Of a stretch of DNA of 64,000 nucleotides, positions 1 through 13,442 are shown piece by piece. Each line of letters starts with the position of its first letter. Within the stretch, counting starts at the first letter, position 1. This stretch comes from Cloeon dipterum (lineage: Eukaryota > Arthropoda > Insecta > Ephemeroptera > Baetidae): NCBI RefSeq assembly GCF_949628265.1, contig NC_088789.1, forward strand, positions 62,001-126,000. The letters are read 5' to 3'. Under the pieces are notes generated by a model. It saw only the letters and a list, made by a program, of their open reading frames with translations, did no database searches and was not told where the DNA came from. A program made the position numbers and the translations under genes.

Positions 1-3000
1 GCTGTATAAACACAATAAACAACATTTCAAATTTCAAATTTCTACCATAAGCATTATCCCAAACTTGAATTTCACCATTTTGGAAAGTTGGTTGAATGCC
101 GACTCTGGCTGCATATTCGGACTTCGCAATGACCCTAGAACATTTTTCACCCAACCCAAGTCTCCTCCCGCTAACCTCCCCTCGATGCAGCGTCCAAACG
201 GGATCATGTGGTGAAACCACTATAAGCATTCCCCCAAAGTTGAATTTCACCATTTTGGAAAGTTGGTTGAATGCCGACTCTGGCTGCATATTCGGACATC
301 ACAATGACCCTAGAAATTGTTTCACCCAACTCCAGTCTCCCCCCGCTTACCTCCCCTCAATGCAGCGTCAAAACGGGAACTTGTGCTACATCTACCATAA
401 GCATTCTCCCAAAGTTGAATTTCACCATTTTGGAAAGTTGGTTGAATGCCGACTCTGGCTGCATATTCGGACATCACAATGACCCTAGAACGTTTTTACC
501 CAACTCCAGTTTCCCCCCGCTTAACTCCCCTCGATGAACCTTCAAAACGGGAACATGTGCTGTATTTACAATAAGCATTCCCCCAAAGTTGAATTTTACC
601 GATTTGGAAAGTTCGTTGAATGATGACTCTGGCTGCTTATTCGGACTTCGCAATGACCCTAGAACATTTTTCACCGAACTTCAGTCTCCCCCCGCTTACC
701 TCCCCTTGATGCAGCGTCAAAACGGGATCATGTGCTGTATCCACCATAAGCATTCTCCCATAGTTGAATTTCACCATTTTTTAAAGTTGGTTGAATGCCG
801 AATCTGGCTGCATATTCGGACATCAGTGACATCACAATGACTCTAGAACGTTTTTCACCCAAATCCAGTCTCCCCCCGCTTACCTCCCCTCTATGCAGCT
901 TCTAAACGGGAACATGTGCTATATCTGAAATTGTTGAGGATCACAACCAAACCGCAGCAATTTCTAAATTCAACCCAAAAAAATGTATGACAAAACTATA
1001 CAATTCTCTTCCAGATGCTGTGAAAGGAGAAATGAAGTTCAAAAAGTATGAGAAAGCTTTAAAAAATTCATCAATTCTAACAAATTCTATAATGAGCAGG
1101 AGTTCCTATCTTTCAGACCGACAATGTAGCAAAACAAAAACACAAACTGACACCGCAAACATACATATGTGTGAACACTTTTTAATGTAATATTTAAATG
1201 TATAATTTTGACGAAATTTTAAATACGCATATAGCAAAAAGGCTATTTGCTTCAATGCTGTAATGCTGTATAAACACAATAAACAACATTTCAAATTTCA
1301 AATTTCTACCATAAGCATTATCCCAAACTTGAATTTCACCATTTTGGAAAGTTGGTTGAATGCCGACTCTGGCTGCATATTCGGACTTCGCAATGACCCT
1401 AGAACATTTTTCACCCAACCCAAGTCTCCTCCCGCTAACCTCCCCTCGATGCAGCGTCCAAACGGGATCATGTGGTGAAACCACTATAAGCATTCCCCCA
1501 AAGTTGAATTTCACCATTTTGGAAAGTTGGTTGAATGCCGACTCTGGCTGCATATTCGGACATCACAATGACCCTAGAAATTTTTTCACCCAACTCCAGT
1601 CTCCCCCCGCTTACCTCCCCTCAATGCAGCGTCAAAACGGGAACTTGTGCTACATCTACCATAAGCATTCTCCCAAAGTTGAATTTCACCATTTTGGAAA
1701 GTTGGTTGAATGCCGACTCTGGCTGCATATTCGGACATCACAATGACCCTAGAACGTTTTTACCCAACTCCAGTTTCCCCCCGCTTAACTCCCCTCGATG
1801 AACCTTCAAAACGGGAACATGTGCTGTATTTACAATAAGCATTCCCCCAAAGTTGAATTTTACCGATTTGGAAAGTTCGTTGAATGATGACTCTGGCTGC
1901 TTATTCGGACTTCGCAATGACCCTAGAACATTTTTCACCGAACTTCAGTCTCCCCCCGCTTACCTCCCCTTGATGCAGCGTCAAAACGGGATCATGTGCT
2001 GTATCCACCATAAGCATTCTCCCATAGTTGAATTTCACCATTTTTTAAAGTTGGTTGAATGCCGAATCTGGCTGCATATTCGGACATCAGTGACATCACA
2101 ATGACTTTAGAACTTTTTTCACCCAAATCCAGTCTCCCCCCGCTTACCTCCCCTCTATGCAGCTTCTAAACGGGAACATGTGCTATATCTGAAATTGTTG
2201 AGGATCACAACCAAACCGCAGCAATTTCTAAATTCAACCCAAAAAAATGTATGACAAAACTATACAATTCTCTTCCAGATGCTGTGAAAGGAGAAATGAA
2301 GTTCAAAAAGTATGAGAAAGCTTTAAAAAATTCATCAATTCTAACAAATTCTATAATGAGCAGGAGTTCCTATCTTTCAGACCGACAATGTAGCAAAACA
2401 AAAACACAAACTGACACCGCAAACATACATATGTGTGAACACTTTTTAATGTAATATTTAAATGTATAATTTTGACGAAATTTTAAATACGCATATAGCA
2501 AAAAGGCTATTTGCTTCAATGCTGTAATGCTGTATAAACACAATAAACAACATTTCAAATTTCAAATTTCTACCATAAGCATTATCCCAAACTTGAATTT
2601 CACCATTTTGGAAAGTTGGTTGAATGCCGACTCTGGCTGCATATTCGGACTTCGCAATGACCCTAGAACATTTTTCACCCAACCCAAGTCTCCTCCCGCT
2701 AACCTCCCCTCGATGCAGCGTCCAAACGGGATCATGTGGTGAAACCACTATAAGCATTCCCCCAAAGTTGAATTTCACCATTTTGGAAAGTTGGTTGAAT
2801 GCCGACTCTGGCTGCATATTCGGACATCACAATGACCCTAGAAATTTTTTCACCCAACTCCAGTCTCCCCCCGCTTACCTCCCCTCAATGCAGCGTCAAA
2901 ACGGGAACTTGTGCTACATCTACCATAAGCATTCTCCCAAAGTTGAATTTCACCATTTTGGAAAGTTGGTTGAATGCCGACTCTGGCTGCATATTCGGAC

Positions 3001-4060
3001 ATCACAATGACCCTAGAACGTTTTTACCCAACTCCAGTTTCCCCCCGCTTAACTCCCCTCGATGAACCTTCAAAACGGGAACATGTGCTGTATTTACAAT
3101 AAGCATTCCCCCAAAGTTGAATTTTACCGATTTGGAAAGTTCGTTGAATGATGACTCTGGCTGCTTATTCGGACTTCGCAATGACCCTAGAACATTTTTC
3201 ACCGAACTTCAGTCTCCCCCCGCTTACCTCCCCTTGATGCAGCGTCAAAACGGGATCATGTGCTGTATCCACCATAAGCATTCTCCCATAGTTGAATTTC
3301 ACCATTTTTTAAAGTTGGTTGAATGCCGAATCTGGCTGCATATTCGGACATCAGTGACATCACAATGACTTTAGAACTTTTTTCACCCAAATCCAGTCTC
3401 CCCCCGCTTACCTCCCCTCTATGCAGCTTCTAAACGGGAACATGTGCTATATCTGAAATTGTTGAGGATCACAACCAAACCGCAGCAATTTCTAAATTCA
3501 ACCCAAAAAAATGTATGACAAAACTATACAATTCTCTTCCAGATGCTGTGAAAGGAGAAATGAAGTTCAAAAAGTATGAGAAAGCTTTAAAAAATTCATC
3601 AATTCTAACAAATTCTATAATGAGCAGGAGTTCCTATCTTTCAGACCGACAATGTAGCAAAACAAAAACACAAACTGACACCGCAAACATACATATGTGT
3701 GAACACTTTTTAATGTAATATTTAAATGTATAATTTTGACGAAATTTTAAATACGCATATAGCAAAAAGGCTTTTTGCTTCAATGCTGTAATGCTGTATA
3801 AACACAATAAACAACATTTCAAATTTCAAATTTCTACCATAAGCATTATCCCAAACTTGAATTTCACCATTTTGGAAAGTTGGTTGAATGCCGACTCTGG
3901 CTGCATATTCGGACTTCGCAATGACCCTAGAACATTTTTCACCCAACCCAAGTCTCCTCCCGCTAACCTCCCCTCGATGCAGCGTCCAAACGGGATCATG
4001 TGGTGAAACCACTATAAGCATTCCCCCAAAGTTGAATTTCACCATTTTGGAAAGTTGGTT
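1..4060. repeat. Higher-order satellite repeat, 1264-bp period, about 3.2 copies
   Basis: Copies run 1-1264, 1265-2528 and 2529-3792, then a partial copy to about 4060. Each unit has about five diverged 175-bp monomers. The start of a monomer, GGAAAGTTGGTTGAATGCC, recurs at 82, 257, 432 and 606. These are followed by about 370 bp that come from the 3' end of a LINE. The copies differ at only a few bases (for example near 320, 1580 and 3775), so the long unit amplified recently, while monomers within a unit differ much more. Open reading frames run through the monomers in several frames on both strands. They are by-products of the repeat, not genes. The array continues past the left edge of the window. 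Confidence 0.95.
927..1310 (+). mobile_element. LINE 3' tail captured inside the 1264-bp satellite unit
   Basis: The segment encodes a short C-terminal tail typical of non-LTR reverse transcriptases: a KLYNSLPDAVK motif, then a basic helix rich in K and E. An AT-rich 3' UTR follows, with AATAAA-like signals and a repeated TTTCAAA tail that leads straight into the next satellite monomer. The same segment recurs at 2191-2574 and 3455-3838, and its last 35 bp open the window. The RT-tail identity is inference from motif style. No catalytic domain is present. Confidence 0.75.
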
Positions 4061-7000
4061 GAATGCTGACTCTGGCTGCATATTCGGACTTCGCAATGAC
4101 CCTAGAACATTTTTTACCCAACTTCAGTCTCCCCCGCATACCTCCCCTCGATGCAGTGTCAAAACGGGATCATGTCCTAAAACCACTATAAGCATTCCCC
4201 CAAAGTTGAATTTCACCATTTTTGAAAGTTGGTTGAATGCCGACTCTGGCTGCATAATATTCGGACTTCCCAATGACCCTAGAACATATTTCACCCAACC
4301 CCAGTCTCCTCCCGCTTACCTCCCCTCGATGCAGCGTCCAAACGAGATCATTTGGTGAAACCACTATAAGCATTCCCCCAAAGTTGAATTTCACCATTTT
4401 GGAAAGTTGGTTTAATGCTGACTCTGGCTGCATGTTCGGACATCACAATGACCCTAGAACATTTTTAACCCAACCCTAGTTTCCCCCCGCTTACCTTCCT
4501 TCGATCAACCTTCAAAACGGGAACATGTGCTATATCTACCATAAGCATTCTCCCAAAGTTGAATTTCGCCATTTTGGAAAGTTGGTAGAATTCCGACTCT
4601 GGCTGCATATTCGGACTTCGCAATGACCCTAGAACTTTTTTCACCCAACTCCAGTCTCCCCCGGCTTAACTCCCCTCGAAGCAGCGTCAAAACGGGAACA
4701 TGTGCTATATCTACCATAAGCATTCTCCCAAAGTTGAATTTCACCATTTTGGAAAGTTGGTTGAATGCCGACTCTGGCTGCATATTATTAGGACATCACA
4801 ATGACCCTAGAACGTTTTTACCCAACTCCAGTCTCCCCCCGCTTACCTCCCCTCGATGCAGCGTCCAAACGGGATCATGTGCTAAAACCACTATAAGCAT
4901 TCCCCCAAAGTTGAATTTCACCATTTTGGAAAGTTGGTTGAATGCCGACTCTGGCTAGATATTCGGACTTCACAAAGACCCTAGAACATATTTCACCCAA
5001 CCCCAGTCTCCTCCCGCTTACCTCCCCTCGATGCAGCGTCCAAACGGGATCATGTGGTGAAACCACTATAAGCATTCCCCCAAAGTTGAATTTCACCATT
5101 TTGGAAAGTTGGTTGAATGCTGACTCTGGCTGCATATTCGGACTTCGCAATGACCCTAGAACATTTTTTACCCAACTTCAGTCTCCCCCGCATACCTCCC
5201 CTCGATGCAGTGTCAAAACGGGATCATGTGCTAAAACCACTTTAAGCATTCCCCCAAAGTTGAATTTCACCATTTTTGAAAGTTGGTTGAATGCTGACTC
5301 TGGCTGCATATTCGGACTTCGCAATGACCCTAGAACATTTTTTACCCAACTTCAGTCTCCCCCGCATACCTCCCCTCGATGCAGTGTCAAAACGGGATCA
5401 TGTGTTAAAACCACTTTAAGCATTCCCCCAAAGTTGAATTTCACCATTTTTGAAAGTTGGTTGAATGCCGACTCTGGCTGCATATTCGGACTTCCCAATG
5501 ACCCTAGAACATATTTCACCCAACCCCAGTCTCCTCCCGCTTACCTCCCCTCGATGCAGCGTCCAAACGAGATCATTTGGTGAAACCACTATAAGCATTC
5601 CCCCAAAGTTGAATTTCACCATTTTGGAAAGTTGGTTTAATGCTGACTCTGGCTGCATGTTCGGACATCACAATGACCCTAGAACATTTTTAACCCAACC
5701 CTAGTTTCCCCCCGCTTACCTTCCTTCGATCAACCTTCAAAACGGGAACATGTGCTATATCTACCATAAGCATTCTCCCAAAGTTGAATTTCGCCATTTT
5801 GGAAAGTTGGTAGAATTCCGACTCTGGCTGCATATTCGGACTTCGCAATGACCCTAGAACTTTTTTCACCCAACTCCAGTCTCCCCCGGCTTAACTCCCC
5901 TCGAAGCAGCGTCAAAACGGGAACATGTGCTATATCTGCCATAAGCATTCTTCAAAGTTGAATTTCACCATTTTGGAAAGTTGGTTGAATGCCGACTCTG
6001 GCTGCATATTAGAACATCACAATGACCCTAGAACGTTTTTACCCAACTCCAATCTCTCCCCGCTTACCTCCCCTCGATGCAGCGTCCAAACGGGATCATG
6101 TGATAAAACCACTATAAGCATTCCCCCAAAGTTGAATTTCACCATTTTGGAAAGTTGGTTGAATGCCGACTCTGGCTAGATATTCGGACCTCACAAAGAC
6201 CCTAGAACATATTTCACCCAACCCCAGTCTCCTCCCGCTTACCTCCCCTCGATGCAGCGTCCAAACGGGATCATGTGGTGAAACCACTATAAGCATTCCC
6301 CCAAAGTTGAATTTCACCATTTTGGAAAGTTGGTTGAATGCTGACTCTGGCTGCATATTCGGACTTCGCAATGACCCTAGAACATTTTTTACCCAACTTC
6401 AGTCTCCCCCGCATACCTCCCCTCGATGCAGTGTCAAAACGGGATCATGTGCTAAAACCACTTTAAGCATTCCCCCAAAGTTGAATTTCACCATTTTTGA
6501 AAGTTGGTTGAATGCTGACTCTGGCTGCATATTCGGACTTCGCAATGACCCTAGAACATTTTTTACCCAACTTCAGTCTCCCCCGCATACCTCCCCTCGA
6601 TGCAGTGTCAAAACGGGATCATGTGTTAAAACCACTTTAAGCATTCCCCCAAAGTTGAATTTCACCATTTTTGAAAGTTGGTTGAATGCCGACTCTGGCT
6701 GCATATTCGGACTTCCCAATGACCCTAGAACATATTTCACCCAACCCCAGTCTCCTCCCGCTTACCTCCCCTCGATGCAGCGTCCAAACGAGATCATTTG
6801 GTGAAACTACTATAAGCATTCCCCCAAAGTTGAATTTCACCATTTTGGAAAGTTGGTTGAATGCTGACTCTGGCTGCATATTTGGACTTCGCAATGACCC
6901 TAGAACATTTTTTACCCAACTCCAATCTCCCCCCGCTTACCTCCCCTCGATGCAGCGTCCAAACGGGATCATGTGCTAAAACCACTATAAGCATTCCCCC

Positions 7001-7378
7001 AAAGTTGAATTTCACCATTTTGGAAAGTTGGTTGAATGCCGACTCTGGCTAGATATTCGGACCTCACAAAGACCCTAGAACATATTTCACCCAACCCCAG
7101 TCTCCTCCCGCTTACCTCCCCTCGATGCAGCGTCCAAACGGGATCATGTGGTGAAACCACTATAAGCATTCCCCCAAAGTTGAATTTCACCATTTTGGAA
7201 AGTTGGTTGAATGCTGACTCTGGCTGCATATTCGGACTTCGCAATGACCCTAGATCATTTTTTACCCAACTTCAGTCTCCCCCGCATACCTTCCCTCGAT
7301 CAACCTTCAAAACGGGAACTTGTGCTATATCCACCATAAGCATTCCCCCAAAGTTGAATTTCACCATTTTGGAAAGTT
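4061..7378. repeat. 175-bp satellite array with an independent ~1.22-kb higher-order period
   Basis: This continues the same 175-bp satellite without the LINE tail. Blocks around 4500-5583 recur at about 5726-6804, offset by 1221-1225 bp, which is close to seven monomers. A further copy of part of it starts at 7036, offset 873 bp or five monomers. The array is cut at 7378 by a LINE insertion within GGAAAGTT. A 213-codon reading frame at 4942-5583 and its duplicate at 6163-6804 are just stop-free satellite and show no codon or domain signal. Confidence 0.93.
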
Positions 7379-9091
7379 ATTATTATTATTGTTTATTCTC
7401 ACAATTTTGTCAAGTACATTCATGTTAAAGCAAGTCAATAAAAATATATATAAGCATGTGAGAAAAGGCAGCACTCCTGGCAAACAACTTACGAAAGCCC
7501 TGTCCAGGAGGACAGAGCCGGAGTGGGCCTAGACTAGTATCGAAAACACATCACTAACACATTAAAAACTGGAAATCACGTATTTCTTGCAGAGAGGAAT
7601 AAACTGCGCCACACTACATGTCTTCATCACAGGTGGAAGATCGTTCCAAAATTTTACCACTCGATAGTCGAACACATTTTTACCGAGATCAGTGCGTGCT
7701 GGCGGCTGCTGTAGTCGAGGGTGCAGCGGGTCATCTCCGCGGTGGACTTGCCCCAGGGTGATGCGTGACATCGCGTTGTAGTCGGTCACGCCAGCGAGGC
7801 ACCTCTTGAAGAAAATGAGATCGTTGTAGACTAGTTGGGCTGGCACTGATAGAAGCTTTTGCTGGGCTGGTGGTGGAACGTGACGTCCGTAAATGAAGTG
7901 CAGCGCTCTATTTTGCACTCTGCACATTTTCTCGATGTTTGTTTTTGTTGAGGGGTTCCACGCTGGGTTGCCGTAGAACAATTTTGGCTTGACTAGTGAA
8001 AGGTAGGCCATTCTTTTTACCCTATTCGTGCAGCAGTGCAGGTTTCGGGCAGCAAACCCGAGGGTTCGGGCCGCGTTTTTACGCTGGACGTCAACGTGAT
8101 GGTTCCAGCGCAGGTTCCTTGATATGTTGACGCCGAGCAGCCGCTGAGTGGCGACATATTCAAGCGCCGCACCACCAACGGTATATTGTGGCGTGCAAGG
8201 TTGGCGTGCGCGCGTCACGTCCATGACGACGCACTTCTTGGCGTTGAGTTTCATACCGTTGTTGGTGCACCATATGTCAATGCGCGCGAGGTCCTCCTGC
8301 AGGGCGTTGACGTCATCTTCGCAACGAATTTGGTTGTAAAGCGTGCAGTCATCGGCATACTGGACGAGGTTTGTCTGCACAACAGAGGGCAGGTCGGCTA
8401 CAAAGACGTTGAACAGAAGCGGCCCTAGGACGCTGCCCTGAATAACGCCTGAAGGTACTTCACAGGACTCGCTGCACGCTCCATTAAACCGCACGAATTG
8501 GCTACGACCTACTAAAAAGTTCTTTATCCATTTAAGTGCGGCGCCGTCAATGCCGTAGTGCTGCAATTTGGTTAGCAGTCGCTGATGGGGAACCTTGTCA
8601 AAAGCCTTCGCCCAGTCCAAAAAGAGGACATTCACGTGCGCCCCGCTCTGGTTATCCAACGTTGCTGACCAGTCCTCTAGTGTACGCATCAGCATCGTTG
8701 TGCAGGAGCGCGCGTTCCTAAAGCCGTGCTGCGAGTCTGGCAGAGTTTTATTGGTTTCAAAGAACATCGCCATCTTGTTCCTCACGAGCTTTTACAACAC
8801 CGTACCAACCAGCGAGGTGACACTTATTGGCCGCCAGTTCATGAATTTTGTTCTGTCACCGTCCTTCGGAATAGGCGTGACAGCAGCGCACTTAAAGTCA
8901 ATGGGCAGATCGCTGGCTCGCAGAGAAAGCTGAAAAATATAAGTGAGGCTTCGTGAGATTGTGGTTGAACAGTTTTTCAGGAAAATTGCTGGGATTTTGT
9001 CAGGACCAGTGGCACTTTTGGCATCCATTGTCTTCAGCAAAACCTCGACTTCTCCCGCCGTAATGGTCAACTCAGTTAGTTTTGGCATTTG
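7379..9091 (-). mobile_element. 5'-truncated LINE (family A) inserted in satellite; RT ORF with one nonsense codon
   Basis: A reverse transcriptase ORF runs on the minus strand from about 9088 to 7562. It shows SATGPDKIPA, the finger motif HGFR, the DWAKAFDKV motif A, SGVIQGSVLGPLLF and the YADD catalytic box. The C-terminal part carries a tail of the FWNDLPPV type. One in-frame TAA at 8792-8794 splits it. The upstream 136 codons read into satellite, which marks 5' truncation. The 3' end is a (TAA)n tail at 7379-7392. AGTT occurs on both sides (7375-7378 and 9092-9095), either a 4-bp target duplication or microhomology. The motifs fit the Jockey/CR1/I group. The exact clade cannot be fixed by eye. 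A related, deleted copy lies at 24195-25305. Confidence 0.9.
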
Positions 9092-9246
9092 AGTTGGTTG
9101 AATGCCGACTCTGGCTAGATATTCGGACTTCACAATGACTCTAGAACATATTTCACCCAGCCCCAGTCTCCTCCTGCTTACCTCCCCTCGATGCAGCGTC
9201 AAACCGGATCATGTGCTAAAAACACTATAAGCATTCCCCCAAAGTT
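9092..9246. repeat. Satellite remnant between two LINE insertions
   Basis: These 155 bp are part of a 175-bp monomer, in phase with the array on both sides once the two flanking LINEs are removed. They show the array was continuous before insertion. Confidence 0.93.
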
Positions 9247-10089
9247 TTTTTTAGAATCTTTTTTATTTGAAAAAAACATTACAAGTCCAGCCAATTCAAG
9301 ACGAATTAACGGCTGGTGCTCGTTCGCTGCTGCATCGCAGCAGCTATTTAACAAAAATAAAAGTGCAACAACATATTTGTATTTACAAAGTAGTGTGCGA
9401 AAAGAAGAACAAAAAAATTAGCCACACGATGACAACCAATCCTTCACTTTTTTCTTCACAAAATTTTTATCTGTCAGGTTTTTTTAATTCACGTGGCAGC
9501 TGGTTCCACAGTGTTGGTAACACAGAGTATGATGTTCGAGCAAAATATTTACCATCAATTATTTGGTTCAATGACAGGGTTTGATTAAATCAGTCTTGTA
9601 CAATATTGGTGCGTTCGCTCAGTGCCAAAGTCACCATCAAAATATTTCACATTTAACAAGCAAGATTTGTAAATTTTATCAACAGGCATTACGTTCCAAA
9701 ATTTAAAAAAATCACTAACAGTACGCTTATGTTTGTTGGAGCACATTTTATACAACACTCTTTCCTGCAGATTTTTTATGCTCGTCAAGTTTACAGTGCC
9801 CCAGGAAGTAATAACATAATTCAAATAACAATGAGCTAACGAAAAATACATATAATACGTCTTACATTATACGGCATATTTGATTTCATAAAATTGAGTT
9901 CACATATAACCTTTCTTAATTTTTTTGAGATATACATTATGTGTGGTTTCCTTGTGAAACTTTGGTCAAAAATAACTCCTAAGTATTTAGTCGTATCCAC
10001 TTAAAGGATGTTTGAGCAATTACAATTTACACAAAAACTATGCAAGCATTCGGTTTTTTGGCACACAATTTCAAGAGATAGATCAGTTC

Positions 10090-12260
10090 TCATACTAGGT
10101 TGGCATATAAGCATACACACAGTCTTTTTAGTATTGATGAGAAAATCATTATCGTGACACCATATTCAACAATAATATCAAATTCCGACTGAATTACCGA
10201 TTGGCACGTATTAAACGATTTGTGTGAGAACATAATTGCAATGTCATCTGCAAAGATTTGAACTGAGCATTTTTTGAGCAGTGGAAAGAGATCATCCATG
10301 TATAGAAGAAAAAGAATTGGGCCTAAAATTGAGCCCTGAGGAACGCCACAATCTAAATTAAATGTGTCACTATTTGTCTTGTTTATTCGAACAGCAAATT
10401 TTCTGTTCGAGAGGTAACTTTTTATCAGCTGCAAGACAGGCCCTTCAATGCCAAATCTCTCGAGTTTGAGCAAAAGTTTATCAATATTTAAAACATCAAA
10501 GGCCTTTCTCATGTCAATGAAAACAGCAGCAACATAATTCTTGGCGTGAAGGCCCGAATTGATATAATCAGTGAAGTTAATAAATAGCTCATTTACACCT
10601 TTCCCTTTTTGGTATGCACACTGCCGTGGGTCGATTAAAGAGAATTGGCTTAAATATTTGGATAAATGAAATTCAATGTATTTTTCAAATATTTTATCAA
10701 ATACAGAGAGGATTGAAATGGGGCGGTAATTTTCGCATTTATTATGCGCTGAGCTTTTATACAATGGCCTTATAATAGCTGTTTTTAAGCACTCAGGAAA
10801 GGTTGCAGATTTAATTGATTCATTTATAGTCGAGCAAAAAAGCTTCTCAAAGAGTTCACCTGCGCTTTGGACTTCTTTCACTGAAACTTCATCTATGCCA
10901 GGGCCTTTATTTTTATTTAGAGTCGTAATGAGTGCTCCTATGAAAGACTGTGTGGCGCGCGGCAGCCGCATGCTGCACAGCGGTGGCTCTCTCACATGCG
11001 TGTGCCGCAACGCACGAAAATGACAACAGTGCGAATTGGCTGCGGCCGCGCCAGCAAAGTATTCACCAAAATTAGTTAGAATCTCAGGCAGATCTTTATT
11101 GCGAGCCATATAGCACATAATTGTAGCGTCCAACGAACTGACAGTGCGGCCTAGAATTTGGTTTAATTTACACCAAGTTTTTTTAACGTCACCCTGACAA
11201 GATTTAAATGCTCTTAAATTGTAGTTTCGCTCAGCGCTTTTCAGTTTTTGATTCACTCTGTTTCGGAATTTGGTGTACTCGAGGCGGTAGTTTGAATTTG
11301 ACTTATTACTCTTACTTTTTCTAAATAATCTGTCTCTCTCCGCTATTAACTGCTCAAGTTCAAGTGTGACCCACGGCTTGCCAAAGCGCTTTTTTACTGG
11401 TGAATGCCTTGCAATGGTGTTAGCTGCTCTTGTATTTTTTATTAGTTGGGCACAATTTATTAGTGTCTTATTTGGATCCTTGGCTTTGTCCTCACATCTA
11501 GGCCAATAAAATGTGCTCAGATCTGTATAAACTGAATTTAAACTAACACTGAGATCATTGCTATTTTTAACTTTTGTTTGTGCGTGCGTATATAACAGAG
11601 TGGATATTAAATAATGATCAGATATCTTGTGAGTAATTACGGCAGAAATGTGTTGGAAATTTTTGTATTTAATTAACAGGTGATCAATAAGAGTTGAAGT
11701 AAAATTACCGCCAGAAAATTCCTCTCGAGTTGGATACTGAATAGAATTTTTTAATCCGTGATCTGCCATCATTGTTTCAAATTGCTCAGCAATTTGAGAT
11801 TCTTTATCCATTAAATTTATGTTTGTATCGCCGCAAATAACTAAATTCTCAGTTGTATTTGATTTTTGTTATGAATTTGTTTAGCTCATGTATGAAATCA
11901 GTTTTGCTTGTTTTAGGTTTTTTGTACAGAGCTAAAATTGAGACTTTTTTGTTTATTAGGAGCATTAAACTTTCAGTAGTTTTGAAATCAGTTTGGACAA
12001 TTTGGCAAATTAGGGATTCTCGTACATAAATTAATAAACCACCGCCACGGCCAACTTCTCTAGGTTTCGAATAAATTTTGAAATTTTCAATTTTAAATTT
12101 TTGGACGTCTTCAATTTTGCAGTTTATCTCGGATAGTATCAGAATGTCGATTTTACTTAGCTCATTATTTATAGCAGCAACCAAGGAGTGGAAATTTTTA
12201 AAAATGGATCGAATGTTTATGTACGATGCAATATTCTACGTGACTATTTGGTGGAATTAA
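10090..12260 (-). pseudogene. LINE-B ORF2: APE-like endonuclease and reverse transcriptase, frameshifted
   Basis: The endonuclease begins near 12260 (LVAAINNELSKIDILILSE, then GRGGGLLIYVR). A one-base frameshift near 11850 separates it from LVICGDTNINL and the rest. The reverse transcriptase lies at about 11000-10100, with NYRPISILSVFDKIFEK, AAVFIDMRKAFDVL, GVPQGSILGPILFLLYMDD and the FADD catalytic box. The frame is lost again just after FADD near 10150. The remaining C-terminus is readable in pieces down to 9585. The catalytic residues survive but the ORF is broken, so no active protein is expected. Confidence 0.85.
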
Positions 12261-12378
12261 TAAATTTTTGGCTTCAAACAAAAAATCATTAATATATACG
12301 AGACTGAATGCAGTTTTGAACAGCCATTTAAGAAATTTTCTGTACAAATACACGCGAAATTAAAAAACGTTTCAGGGA

Positions 12379-13442
12379 TCAGGCGTTTGGCTCAGCGGCA
12401 GTATAGTCAAGCTTGGTGCGGATATCCTCCTCACAACGGATTCTAATCAGAGCACCAAGTTGCTCGCTGCGGCGAACAAATATCTTGCCCTCCTTCACCC
12501 AAACGAATTTATACCCTTTGGCTGTAGCGGCACCTCGGGTGAGGTACAGTAGGCGCTTGTTGTGGGCAGTCAGTCTCTCGAAGATCCGGATAGGTGGCAG
12601 CATTCTTCCTTCAGGTCGGGGAGCGGGGGTGGCAACGGCAGCAGCGGAGGTGCTCGGCATAGGCTCTCAGTTGACATCAGCCAAGCGCTGCTGTTGCAAG
12701 CTTCTCCTCCCCGCCAGCCAGGCCAACCTGACGCTGGCGTCCTTGAACTTAATGACAATCGGCGGCTCTCCACGAGGTCGTTTACCTACTGCCCGGGGAG
12801 TTCGGGCGGGCAGTCGGTATGCGTCCGCAACATTCTCGAGAGAAGGCGGCGGTGCTCCGACTTGTTGGGCGAGCTGACCCAATACCTCGTGGAGATTTTC
12901 TCGTTCAGCTGCTCGTGGGACACCGTGAATCTCAATGCTGAGCGAGTGCGCCGATTGTTCCAACTCGTTAACGCGAAGCGCCAACGAATTGATCATGCTG
13001 TCCTTTTCCTTCAGTTTTGAAGTAAAGGCATCCATGCCCTTCCTCAGCTCCGAGATGGTTTTGTTCTACTCTCCGATGGTTTTCAGCAGCTCATCATACT
13101 TGCTGCTGAGGAATTCAAGGGCTCTCTCGAAGTCGGCATGGTTGTTCACTCTGCTTTCTTCGGCCGCGTCGAATCGGGCGTTCATGTTGGCTGCAAGGTT
13201 GCCCAGTTGTCGGCTATCAGGTCACCGGCCTCGGATGACGGGTTTGAGGGTGGGTTCGAGCCCGCCTTTGTTGAGTCCGAGTCAGCCCGACAGCTGCTGC
13301 AGGCCCAATGAGTCTTCGAATTGGCGGCGCAGCCCGGATGAGCCACGGCCAAATAGCAGACCTTGCACTTAACAAAGTCCTTAGCCACATTCTTTTTGCA
13401 CACACTGCACGGTCCAGTCCAGACATACTGGTGCACAAACAA
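12379..13442 (-). pseudogene. LINE-B ORF1: PHD-like zinc finger, coiled coil and FP-C domain, with stops
   Basis: The N-terminal part (13442 down to 13182) has closely spaced C-x2-C pairs with a His, as in PHD fingers (CSVCKKN, CKVCYLAVAHPGC, WACSSC). A coiled coil follows (about 13150-12950). Then comes an IEIHGVP/ENL segment that leads into a C-terminal domain with LTAHNKRLLYLTR and GYKFVWVKEGKIFVR. This matches the FP protein C-terminal fold common in insect LINE ORF1 proteins. A TAG near 13066, a TGA near 12670 and a break near 13182 interrupt it. The role by family knowledge is nucleic-acid binding and RNP formation. Confidence 0.75.

Noticed and set aside
4942..5583. 213-codon open frame, repeated at 6163-6804
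   Set aside because: It is stop-free satellite. The same peptide appears in several frames and copies and shows no domain.
1..7378. CENP-B-like box in the satellite (AAACGGGA)
   Set aside because: Only the CGGG end matches; the TTCG part of the box is missing at the required distance.
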